Part shown: positions 57,817 to 64,000 of the stretch, piece after piece
Layout: each line of letters opens with the position of its first letter
Position numbering within the stretch: the first letter of the stretch is position 1
DNA from: Muricea muricata
Lineage: Eukaryota > Cnidaria > Anthozoa > Malacalcyonacea > Plexauridae
NCBI GenBank assembly: GCA_963855995.1
Contig: OY979725.1
Location: 6,954,118 to 7,018,117 of the forward strand
DNA length: 64,000 bases
Direction of reading: 5' to 3'
The notes under the pieces: model-generated
Database searches by the model: none
The model's input: the letters and a program-made list of their open reading frames with translations, nothing else
What the model was told of the DNA's origin: nothing
Position numbers and translations under genes: made by a program

Positions 57817-58079
57817 AACTATCGAAATGAGCGGAACAACGTGTTGAAATGAGAAACCTAAAACTTTCTGTGCAAGTGAAAAAAATGAGCTTAGAATCAT
57901 CAAAATCGCGTTTCCAGTGTTCTGGAAGCGATTTGAGCGCAAAAAAACGGTCTAAATCGATAACGGCAACGTTTTGGAGCTTAAAATGATGTTTTGAGGG
58001 CTAAAATTAAACCTAAAGGGCAGCTACTAAACCGAAATTTCTGATCTTACAATGTCGGATATCATGTTTGTGGCGCTAT
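57817..58079 (+). repeat. J-class monomer with palindromic TTCCAG/CTGGAA box (last of ten)
   Basis: In this 263-bp monomer the usual GTTTTCAGCGTTCTCGAAG segment is replaced by one containing TTCCAG-TGTT-CTGGAA (57912-57927), a perfect 6-bp stem with a 4-base loop. The same box was found starting at 6958, 9337, 10923, 26505, 32823, 34936, 39668, 41781, 51559 and 57912, each time in a monomer leading to an E monomer. The class is minor but recurrent; whether a protein recognises the dyad is unknown. Confidence 0.85.
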
Positions 58080-58609
58080 AACTATCGAAATGAGCGGAAC
58101 AACGTGTTTAAATGAGAAACCTAAAACTTTCTTTGAGAGTGAAAAAAAATGAGCTTAGAATCATCAAAATTGCGTTTTAAGCGTTCTCGAAGCGACTTGA
58201 GCGCAAAAAAGCTGTCTAAATCGACAACGGCAACGTTTTAGAGCTCAAAATTATTTTTTGAAGGTTAAACACAAGACCTAAAGGATAGCTACTAAATCGA
58301 AATTTCTGATCTTGCCATGTCGGATCTCATGTTTTCGGCGCTCTAACTATCGAAATGAGCGGAACAACGTGTTGAAATGAGAAACCTAAAACTTTCTTTG
58401 CAAGTGAAAACAAATGAGTTTAGAATCATCAAAATCGCGTTTTAAGCGTTGTCGAAGCGATTTGAGCGCAAAAAAGCTGCCTAAATCGATAACGGCAACG
58501 TTTCAGAGCTTAAAATGATGTTTTGAGAGCTGAACTTATGACCTAAAGGGCAGCTACTAAACCGAAATTTCTGATCTTACCATGTCGGATATCATGTTTG
58601 CGGCGCCCT

Positions 58610-58679
58610 AACTATCGAAATGAGCGGAACAACGTGTTGAAATGGGAAACCTAAAACTTTCTGTGTAAGTGAAAAAAAT
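58610..58679 (+). repeat. Final truncated satellite monomer
   Basis: An A-class monomer enters through GCGCCCTAACT and matches other A copies for 70 bp, except CTGTGTAAG where most have CTGTGCAAG. It then stops inside the A-run: satellite would continue GAGCTTAG, but the sequence here turns to CAATAGTGG. There is no gradual decay before the break, so the right end of the array is sharp. Confidence 0.9.
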
Positions 58680-59205
58680 CAATAGTGGTCTCTACGTCCT
58701 CAAACGCCTACGGGATCTTGTGGATGTGGAAACCCTATTAGCAGTTTATAAAACGTTAATCCAGCCGCATTTTGATTACTGCTTTCAAGTGCGGTGTTGT
58801 CTTGGGACTACTCTTCAAAACAAATTACAAAGATTACAAAACAGAGCAGTACGTATAATTACAAAGCGAGGCTATGAATATAGATCAGCCGATATTTTAA
58901 ATGAGCTAGGTTTACCTGTCCTTGATGTCAGAAGGAACAATCAACTTTGCATAACACTGTATCAAGTTAGAAATAGCTTGGCACCGCAATATTTAACCGA
59001 TCTCTTTTGTAAAACTAGTTCAATACACGATTAAAATACTAGATTTGCTCAAGATGCCTTAGCACTCCCAAAACCAAATTCAAATTCACTGAAAAAATCG
59101 ATTTCCTATAGAGGGGCAGTTGCCTGGAATAATTTGCCACACGATTTTAAAAAAATTGATTCTTTACTTACATTTAAAAGATCAATATCTGTAAGTAATG
59201 CGTAG
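58680..59205 (+). pseudogene. Reverse transcriptase C-terminal fragment, interrupted by a stop
   Basis: The frame gives the post-catalytic C-terminal region of a non-LTR retrotransposon ORF2: GLYVLKRLRDLVDVETLL, then YKTLIQPHFDYC, KLQRLQNRAVRIIT, and RSADILNELGLPVLDVRR. These are typical of CR1/L2/Jockey-type proteins, where I..PHFDYC is normally followed by a Val-Trp pair; here it is Val-Arg, probably decay. A TAA at 59032-59034 interrupts the frame. The same frame then continues for about 56 codons, including YRGAVAWNNLP, which is also typical of this tail, and ends at TAG 59203-59205. The first codons read from 58669 are satellite-derived, so there is no genuine start. The fragment lacks all catalytic residues and cannot act as a reverse transcriptase. 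Confidence 0.85.
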
Positions 59206-59425
59206 AGTTGAATGAATTGAACCACATTTCACCTATTATATATTTTTGTCCTTATTGCATGTATATACTTTATATTGTTATCCTCTTTTATATGATCTTT
59301 ATTGTGTATTATTATATAATTTATCATAATTGTATTGTTAAAACTGTGTGCACGGCCTATTGGAAGATCACTTGTTGTAAATATCTTTTTATGTGAAATA
59401 GTCCCGTGGGTAAATATTTAATAAA
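59206..59425 (+). other. 3' untranslated region of the retrotransposon
   Basis: This AT-rich stretch runs from the end of the RT frame to the polyadenylation signal AATAAA at 59420-59425. A 62-codon open frame at 59208-59396 is hydrophobic, low in complexity and matches nothing I recognise; AT-rich composition explains it. Confidence 0.6.
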
Positions 59426-59448
59426 GTTCAAAGTTCAAAAGTTCAAAG
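59426..59448 (+). repeat. Terminal GTTCAAA microrepeat of the retrotransposon
   Basis: Directly after AATAAA come three slightly varied GTTCAAA units (7-8 bp period). Short 3'-terminal tandem repeats are a hallmark of CR1/L2-like elements and are used in priming, so I take this as the element's 3' end. Confidence 0.65.
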
Positions 59449-59736
59449 ATGTAAACATGTACGAGCACTGATCTATATTTTTACTTACCTAGTTCGTTTT
59501 TGCGAATATGTGGGAGGCCTCTGTCTGTCAAACACAATTAAATGTTCCGATTTGACACCTCCACGAGTAGAGTGCAGTTATTATTGTGTTTCTGTTTTGG
59601 ACCACTGCTGCTGGTATGAAATCACTCCAGTTAATTTTGATATATTTAACAAAATATTCGTATTATCGCATAGATATTATTGATTATTATTATATTAATA
59701 TTTTTAAATAAATTATCATTTTATTAATGAAGTATA
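59449..59736. other. AT-rich spacer, nothing recognised
   Basis: This is the unique-looking flank between the retrotransposon and the foldback element. The second half (59640-59736) is almost pure A/T. No open frame, RNA gene or repeat is supported. ACTTACCT at 59483 resembles a U1 snRNA 5' end, but no U1 structure follows. Confidence 0.6.
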
Positions 59737-59745
59737 TAAAATTAT
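59737..59745. repeat. Left target-site duplication TAAAATTAT
   Basis: A 9-bp direct repeat immediately outside the left inverted terminus, identical to 60473-60481. Confidence 0.8.
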
Positions 59746-59873
59746 GAGATTGACTACCTCACGGGCGTTCTTTGTGGGTGACGTCAATATTGTTGGCATG
59801 CGGTTGTTCATACAAATTCGTTATTTCTTCGTAATTCGTATTGGGATTGCAAAACGGTGTCACAGTGATATGG

Positions 59874-59982
59874 GTACCCTCGTGTTTTGTGTATCCCCAT
59901 ACTCATATCATTAGCTTGGACTTAGACATAAGCGTACTGTTTTGCTGCATTAAACTTTACTAGCAAAAGGTATTATATTTAA
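59874..59982. other. 109-bp segment present only in the left arm of the foldback
   Basis: The left middle arm ends in GATATGG and the left inner arm starts GACTATTC; on the right the corresponding arms are contiguous. The 109 bp are therefore an insertion on the left or a deletion on the right. No inverted ends or target duplication are obvious. Confidence 0.6.
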
Positions 59983-60130
59983 GACTATTCTCACTCACTG
60001 GGACTGTATCTACTTCACCAAATTTAGCAAGAGCGCGAGACCGAAGGGCGAGTAATGATTGTCGCGCTACGCGCTCCCTCTTTAACTAAATTTGGTGAAG
60101 TAGATACAGTCCCAGTGAGTGAGAATAGTC
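59983..60130. repeat. Central perfect 44-bp inverted repeat (hairpin core)
   Basis: The arms 59983-60026 and 60087-60130 are exact reverse complements around a 60-bp loop. The loop is GC-rich and self-complementary in part (GAGCGCGA against TCGCGCT and GCGCTC). An open frame crossing the right arm (60055-60264) is a by-product of the palindrome and not a gene. Confidence 0.9.
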
Positions 60131-60216
60131 CATATCACTGTGACACCGTTTTGCAATCCCAATACGACAGCCGATCCGCACGTTGTATCCCAATACGATT
60201 ATTGGTGACAACGTTT

Positions 60217-60245
60217 AACAATTCCAATAACTTATTGGAATTGTT
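60217..60245. repeat. Perfect 14-bp hairpin inside the nested element
   Basis: AACAATTCCAATAA is followed by one base and its exact reverse complement. A weaker pairing, ATCCCAATAA (60305) with TTATTGGGAT (60333), surrounds the end of the telomere-like tract. Confidence 0.85.
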
Positions 60246-60263
60246 ATTCATGCATACGAAATG

Positions 60264-60302
60264 AACCCTAACCCAAACCCCTACCCTAACCCTAATCCTA
60301 AC
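60264..60302 (+). repeat. Degenerate telomere-like (CCCTAA)n tract
   Basis: Thirty-nine bases made of CCCTAA, CCCAAA, CCCCTA, CCCTAA and CCTAAT-type units, i.e. the C-rich strand of TTAGGG telomere repeats with substitutions. TTAGGG is the telomere repeat of most animals outside arthropods and nematodes. The tract lies inside a transposable element, so it is not a chromosome end. Confidence 0.75.
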
Positions 60303-60472
60303 AATCCCAATAATTTATTGGATACAATTATGTTATTGGGATACAACGTTCGGATCGAGTGAATACGAACATGCTACGATTATTTACGAAGAAATAAAGA
60401 ATTTGTATGAACAACTGCATGCCAAAAATATTGACGTCACCCACAAAGAACGCCCGTGAGGTAGTCAATCCC

Positions 60473-60481
60473 TAAAATTAT
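60473..60481. repeat. Right target-site duplication TAAAATTAT
   Basis: Identical to the 9 bp left of the foldback element, confirming the element boundaries at 59746 and 60472. Confidence 0.8.
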
Positions 60482-61140
60482 ATCAGTAGACACATTAATC
60501 ATTATTTCATCATTACTCTTTTACAGTCCCTTAGATTGATGAATGGAAAATGATGGCATGTGTAGTTTGGCATAATCATTTACTAAAGAAACGCAGGGTA
60601 AACCAGATTTGTTGTGTGACATTTTTCAATGTAAAAGACATAATAAAAATGGTTGATTGGGCAAGAATGTTTGTGTGTTTTGATTTATTTAGTTAGCGCA
60701 TTGAATAAAAAGATTAATAACGGAATTGGTTGCCCAACTCCGGATATATATTCACTATTCACGTCGGGAGCAAGTCCAAAAACGTTGAAAACATAGTGGA
60801 TAATTTTCCTTGGTAAACGAAAGAAAAGGCTTTCTTGTCAAATAGGCTGGAACATCTGAAAAAATGCGAATTTTGACGTATGTTCTTTGCAAAAATGCTT
60901 TGAAACGCTCAAAAAATTTCTGAAGTCAAGAGTGGAGGCAATTTTGGCCCGAAGCTTTACAGATTTACATAAATTGTTACAGAACGAGGGCTGGTACTAA
61001 GTGTTGAGAAAGTGGCTGGGAAACCAAAGTTAGAAATTTAAGGTTAGAAATAGATAAAATGACGTTACAATTATTTCTTGAAACTACTCACAGTTTTAAC
61101 ACACATTCTCTGACTAGATTTTCTTATTCATCAAACGAGC
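60482..61140. other. Single-copy-looking DNA, nothing recognised
   Basis: Mixed AT-rich sequence without a supported gene, RNA or repeat. Reading frames in all directions are short and broken by stops. It may contain old transposon debris, but nothing is recognisable by eye. Confidence 0.5.
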
Positions 61141-62080
61141 TTTCAACTAGCTACCACTCTCATGGCGTGATGAACACATGGGATTTTCGTTGAGTGAACG
61201 GCAAGTCGAGATTTTGCTGTAATATGAATTTATATTTTGAATAGACAATAAAATCTTGAAATATTTGCAGCAGGTTAAAGAAATGAATGTCGCTGTAGCT
61301 GAATGTAGCAGGAAGTGATTAGCGATTGCATATTTTGCTATAACAAGCATGGCATGCATATTGTTTAAGAAGCGGCGGTTTAAAATTAATGTCAGAAGTT
61401 GGTAAATGTTTTTATTATTCATACATAATTTGTGATTAATGTTTTGATTGGGAAAGACATACCATAATTTGTCGCCTTTTCCATGAGATAATAGCTTTTA
61501 AGCTTTTAAGTAACATAAACTCTAAGGGAATTCTAATTGACCGCCCTTACGTGTAGTGCTACAGGCACACATTACACGGGTCGTATCCTGTCTTCCATGT
61601 AGTTTATAGGCGAAACTGCAGGTTTGTCGTTTAATATGCTTGGCTATTTTTCGCCATAACACTTTCAAATATATGTTGTATTTCGGACATTTGAGGTCCA
61701 ATTCTTTCTGGAGGCCGACATTTCGTCATTACAATGAAATATGCAATTTAACGCAAAACACGACGCCTGCATACTCAGGTGTTCAATCCACCGGCTATAA
61801 CAAAATATAGGCATATAATGCTGATCCCGGTCAAGCCTATTTGCAAGTGTTTACGTTGGAGCTACTGGGACCAAGACAAGCAAGCCAGACCGTTTGTCCA
61901 TTTAAATGTTTTACTAAAAACTCCATTCCAAAGAAAGATCTCGTCTCGCTAAGCAGACCAGCCCGGTTCACCCTACAAAAAGCAACTCAAAGGCCCAAAA
62001 AGATTGTTTTGAACGCGTTCCAAACTAAATCGGGATATTCCAAACTATTTTTTTTTCAGCAAAATTTGGGAAAAAAACGT
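61141..62080. other. Single-copy-looking DNA with two doubtful open frames
   Basis: Two open frames occur. One is a 91-codon frame on the minus strand (61422-61147), hydrophobic and rich in Asn, Ile and Ser. The other is a 112-codon frame on the plus strand (61841-62179), basic and lysine-rich, with no domain I recognise. Neither has homology-like motifs, a Kozak-like context of note or introns that could be argued for, and both lengths are what AT-rich DNA gives by chance. A weak inverted repeat, CGTGTA (61550) with TACACG (61573), is also present. No gene is called. Confidence 0.5.
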
Positions 62081-62106
62081 GAAATTGCGGAGGGTCCGCA
62101 AATTTC
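62081..62106. repeat. Short imperfect hairpin (GAAATTGCGGA / TCCGCAAATTTC)
   Basis: Two arms of 11 and 12 bp pair around GGG with one bulged base. Just after it, GCAAATTTCGCTAAAAA resembles the GCAATATTTCGCTAAAAA segment of the 155-bp satellite that begins about 280 bp downstream, so this may be a decayed outlier of that repeat. Confidence 0.5.
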
Positions 62107-62387
62107 GCTAAAAAAGGCTATATGTGCGGAGATATCAGACAAAAATACCATTTTCCAAAAAAACATGAAATTTTATTGAAAAATTGCACATTAAATGATT
62201 CATTATTACATAAATTACACATGCTTAGTTGTCATATACATTTAAAATATTGTACCATTAAAATACTACACAAGTAAACTATATACAATATAATAAAATA
62301 TTAAAGCCTTCGTAAAAAGAAAAGTCAAATTAACTGAGTCTTCTATAATTTTAAAATATTCAACAATATCTGACTACCTAAAAACAC
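62107..62387. other. AT-rich spacer before the second satellite
   Basis: Strongly A/T-rich, low-complexity sequence with no supported gene or repeat. Confidence 0.55.
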
Positions 62388-62746
62388 CAACTGCCAAATT
62401 ATCGAATTTACGATTGTTTTTCTCGGGTAGATAAAAGACTCAGAACTTCGAACTGTCTATAATACTCATTCCACAATATTTCGCTAAAAACGCAAATCGT
62501 GATCATAGAGGGCTCACTCAGAATTTCCGACCTTTTGTAAACCAGTGTGTCCAAATTATCAAATTTACGATTGCTTTTCTTTGGTATATAGAAGGGTCAG
62601 AATTTCTGAGCCCTATATTATACTAATTCCGCAATATTTAGCTAAAAGCGTAAAACTATTTCTTAGAGGGTTCAGAATTTCTGACCCTTTGTAAACCAGC
62701 GTGTCCAAATTATTAAATTTAGAATTTCTGAACCTTCTATAAAGCT
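62388..62746 (+). repeat. Diverged edge monomers of the 155-bp array, one shortened
   Basis: The first copies differ clearly from the core. They have TTACGATTGTTTTTCTCGG or TTACGATTGCTTTTCTTTGG where later monomers have TTAGAATTGGTATCTTCGG, and CCACAATATT or GCAATATTTAGC in place of GCAATATTTCGC. The monomer ending at 62746 is only about 122 bp: it jumps from TTTAGAA straight to TTTCTGAACC, a 33-bp loss between AGAATT direct repeats. Edge decay is expected where unequal exchange no longer homogenises copies. Confidence 0.8.
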
Positions 62747-62943
62747 CATTCCGCAATATTTCGCTAAAAACGTAAAAAGGTTATCATAGAAAATTCAGAA
62801 TTTCTGTCCCTTTGTAAACCAGTGTGTCAAAATTATTAAATTTAGAATTGGTATCTTCGGTGAGATAGAAGGGTCAGAATTTCTGAACCTTCTATAAAGC
62901 TCATTCCGCAATATTTTGCTAAAAACGTAAAAAGGTAATCATA

Positions 62944-62965
62944 GAGGGTTCAGAATTTCTGACCC
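62944..62965. repeat. First dyad of the 155-bp monomer (representative)
   Basis: AGGGTTCAGAA and TTCTGACCCT form arms around a central T with one bulged base. It recurs once per monomer, for example near 63104, 63258, 63413 and 63568. Confidence 0.75.
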
Positions 62966-63022
62966 TTTGTAAACCAGCGTGTCCAAATTATTAAATTTAG
63001 AATTGGTATCTTCGGTGAGATA

Positions 63023-63045
63023 GAAGGGTCAGAATTTCTGAACCT
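63023..63045. repeat. Second dyad of the 155-bp monomer (representative)
   Basis: AAGGGTCAGAA and TTCTGAACCTT pair around a central T with one mismatch. It reads as the reverse complement of the first dyad, with matching flanks (TCTAT against ATAGA), so each monomer holds an internal inverted duplication of about 28 bp. Confidence 0.75.
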
Positions 63046-64000
63046 TCCATAAAGCACATTCCGCAATATTTCGCTAAAAACGTAAAAAGGTAATCATAGA
63101 GGGTTCAGAATTTCTGACACTTTGTAAACCAGCGTGTCCAAATTATTAAATTTAGAATTGGTATCTTCGGTAAGATAGAAGGGTCAGAATTTCTGAACCT
63201 TCTATAAAGCTCATTCCGCAATATTTCGCGAAAAACGTAAAAAGGTTATCATAGAGGGTTCAGAATTTCTGACTCTTTGTAAACCAGTGTGTCCGAATTA
63301 TCAAATTTTAAATTGGTATTTTCGGTAAGATAGAAGGGTCAGAATTTCTGAACCTTCTATAAAGCACATTTCGCAATATTTTGCTAAAAACGTTAAAAGG
63401 TTATCATAGAGGGTTCAGAATTTCTGACCCTTTATAACCCAGTGTGTCCAAATTATTAAATTTAGAATTGGTATCTTCGGTAAGATAGAAGGGTCAGAAT
63501 TTTTGAACCTTCTATAAAGCTCATTCCGCAATATTTCGCTAAAAACGTAAAAAGGTTATCATAGAAGGTTCAGAATTTCTGACCCTTTGTAAACCAGTGT
63601 GTCAAAATTATTAAATTTAGAATTGGTATCTTCGGTGAGATAGAAGGGTCAGAATTTCTGAACCTTCTATAAAGCTCATTCCGCAATATTTCGCTAAAAA
63701 CGTAAAAAGGTTATCATAGAGGGTTCAGAATTTCTGACGCTTTAATTTGTAAACCAGCGTGTCCAAATTATTAAATTTAGAATTGGTATCTTCGGTATGA
63801 TAGAAGGGTCAGAATTTCTGAACCTTCTATAAAGCTCATTCCGCAATATTTCGCTAAAAACGTAAAAAGGTTATCATAGAAGGTTCAGAATTTCTGACCC
63901 TTTGTAAACCAGTGTGTCAAAATTATTAAATTTAGAATTGGTATCTTCGGTGAGATAGAAGGGTCAGAATTTCTGAACCTTCTATAAAGCTCATTCCGCA

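Larger units (their letters stand above)
1..58679 (+). repeat. 265-bp satellite array with higher-order structure
   Basis: This is a head-to-tail tandem array of a monomer mostly 263-266 bp long, about 221 copies, open at the left edge of the window. I phased monomers on AACTATCGAAATGAG. Nearly every copy keeps GCGGAACAACGTGTT, GAAACCTA, AAATCGATAACGG, GCTACTAAA, AATTTCTGAT and ATGTCGGAT. One monomer (2124-2386) counts at 38% G+C with 15 CpG. Since 265 is not a multiple of 3 and stops are frequent, there is no conserved reading frame. Diagnostic variants sort monomers into recurring classes in a non-random order, so this is a higher-order repeat. All copies examined point the same way and no foreign insertion was seen. 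Function is unknown. Centromeric, pericentromeric or other heterochromatic satellite are all possible. Confidence 0.97.
58680..59448 (+). mobile_element. 5'-truncated non-LTR retrotransposon tail (CR1/L2/Jockey-like)
   Basis: This is the 3' end of a LINE-type element on the plus strand. It holds the C-terminal part of the reverse transcriptase protein, a 3' untranslated region of about 240 bp, an AATAAA signal at 59420 and a terminal tract with three GTTCAAA units. The endonuclease domain, the catalytic RT core with its YADD-type motif and the 5' UTR are absent, as is usual for copies truncated during target-primed reverse transcription. A 3' end made of a short tandem repeat instead of a long poly(A) fits CR1/L2-like clades. 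The 5' break coincides with the end of the satellite at a short run of A. No target-site duplication was found, and satellite does not continue beyond the 3' end. Confidence 0.85.
60168..60361. mobile_element. Nested small inverted-repeat element in the right foldback arm
   Basis: This 194-bp insert is flanked by the direct repeat AATACGA (60161-60167 and 60362-60368). Its ends are inverted: 60172-60195 pairs with 60334-60357 with one mismatch in 24, core ACGTTGTATCCCAATA, and weaker pairing extends to the CA...TG termini. Inside are a perfect 14-bp hairpin (60217-60230 with 60232-60245) and a degenerate telomere-like tract. The left arm of the host foldback, which lacks this sequence, shows the empty site with a single AATACGA. 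The superfamily cannot be named; a 7-bp duplication and such a short length do not decide it. Confidence 0.75.
59746..60472. mobile_element. Foldback DNA transposon, non-autonomous, 9-bp TSD
   Basis: The element is 727 bp and codes for nothing recognisable. Its outer terminal inverted repeats are 59746-59834 and 60384-60472, 89 bp each with four mismatches, starting G-R-GATTGACTACCTCACGGG. Further inside are paired arms 59837-59873 with 60130-60166 (37 bp) and 59983-60026 with 60087-60130 (44 bp, perfect). The loop is 60027-60086. On the right the two inner arms are continuous; on the left 109 bp (59874-59982) separate them. On the right 217 bp separate the middle from the outer arm. Removing both leaves an ancestral palindromic element of about 400 bp. 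A 9-bp target duplication with long inverted repeats is typical of Mutator-like elements (Merlin gives 8-9 bp), so I infer a MULE-type foldback MITE; no transposase is present to confirm it. Confidence 0.82.
62388..64000 (+). repeat. 155-bp satellite array (second family), open at right edge
   Basis: About ten tandem monomers, phased on CATTCCGCAATATTTCGC at 62747, 62902, 63057, 63212, 63367, 63522, 63677, 63837 and 63992; spacing is 155 bp except one of 160 bp (extra bases near 63744). Two earlier diverged copies are phased near 62467 and 62625. Each full monomer carries GCTAAAAACGTAAAAAGG, a dyad in AGAGGGTTCAGAATTTCTGA, TGTAAACCAGTGTGTC, ATTGGTATCTTCGGT, and a second dyad in GAAGGGTCAGAATTTCTGA. 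AT-rich, without an open frame. It shares only AATTTCTGA with the 265-bp satellite, so it is a separate family. Function unknown. Confidence 0.93.

Noticed and set aside
1-58679. CRISPR array or CRISPR-related repeats
   Set aside because: The repeats are contiguous 265-bp monomers without unique spacers or cas genes. GTTTTAGAGCT in each monomer resembles part of a Cas9 guide repeat, but this is a short A/T-rich coincidence.
1-58679. CENP-B box in the 265-bp monomer
   Set aside because: No monomer segment fits the core TTCG...A..CGGG pattern. GTTCTCGAAGCG resembles it only superficially.
1-58679. Tandem RNA genes (5S rRNA, snRNA, tRNA) as origin of the 265-bp satellite
   Set aside because: No A/B boxes in tRNA-like spacing, no 5S internal control region and no conserved rRNA core sequence could be recognised on either strand.
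59208-59396. 62-codon hydrophobic open frame
   Set aside because: It lies in the AT-rich 3' UTR of the retrotransposon, is rich in Tyr and Ile, and has no recognisable motif.
59483-59640. U1 snRNA gene suggested by ACTTACCT
   Set aside because: Only the 5' eight bases fit. The following stem-loops and the Sm site of U1 are not recognisable.
60055-60264. 69-codon open frame
   Set aside because: It lies across the right arm of the foldback element and into the nested insert. It is a product of the palindrome.
60264-60302. A true chromosome end
   Set aside because: The tract is only 39 bp, degenerate, and embedded within a transposable element, with more sequence on both sides.
61147-61422. 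91-codon open frame on the minus strand
   Set aside because: Low-complexity composition, no domain, and a length expected by chance in AT-rich DNA.
61841-62179. 112-codon open frame on the plus strand
   Set aside because: Lysine-rich and without recognisable domains; its end runs through a hairpin and an A-rich tract. A database search giving conserved homologues would be needed to revive it.

Overview
The window looks like animal nuclear DNA made mostly of satellite. No bacterial-style gene, operon, rRNA or tRNA is visible. The only recognisable protein homology is the C-terminal end of a non-LTR retrotransposon reverse transcriptase of the CR1/L2/Jockey type. Together with degenerate CCCTAA telomere-like repeats, this suggests a metazoan. 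The style of the RT tail reminds me of marine invertebrates such as cnidarians, but that is a weak inference.

Region 1 (1-58679) is one uninterrupted head-to-tail array of a monomer of about 265 bp, roughly 221 copies, and it continues off the left edge. The monomers fall into about ten recurring classes, called A, B1, B2, C, D, E, F, G, H, I and J here. They are ordered into higher-order repeats (HORs): a 6-mer A-B1-C-D-E-F of about 1.59 kb and an 8-mer A-B2-G-H-H-I-E-F of about 2.12 kb. Larger recent tandem duplications lie on top of these, with exact periods read from rare marker variants: 1,586, 4,764, 6,845, 2,908 and 793 bp. I saw no transposon insertion and no inverted monomer in the array.

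Region 2 (58680-59448) is a 5'-truncated, decayed non-LTR retrotransposon tail. Its truncated end abuts the satellite at an A-rich microhomology. It ends in AATAAA and a short GTTCAAA repeat. The satellite does not resume after it.

Region 3 (59449-62387) is mostly AT-rich single-copy-looking DNA. It contains a 727-bp foldback DNA transposon (59746-60472) with 89-bp terminal inverted repeats and a 9-bp target duplication. Inside its right arm sits a second small inverted-repeat element carrying telomere-like repeats; the intact left arm serves as the empty-site control.

Region 4 (62388-64000) is the edge of a second satellite, with a 155-bp monomer unrelated in overall sequence to the first. 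Each monomer carries two CAGAATTTCTG-centred dyads. Its first monomers are diverged, and it runs off the right edge.

No intact protein-coding gene can be supported. The window reads as the border of a large satellite domain (pericentromeric, centromeric or other heterochromatin) in which transposon remnants separate two satellite families. Chromosomal location and function cannot be decided from sequence alone.
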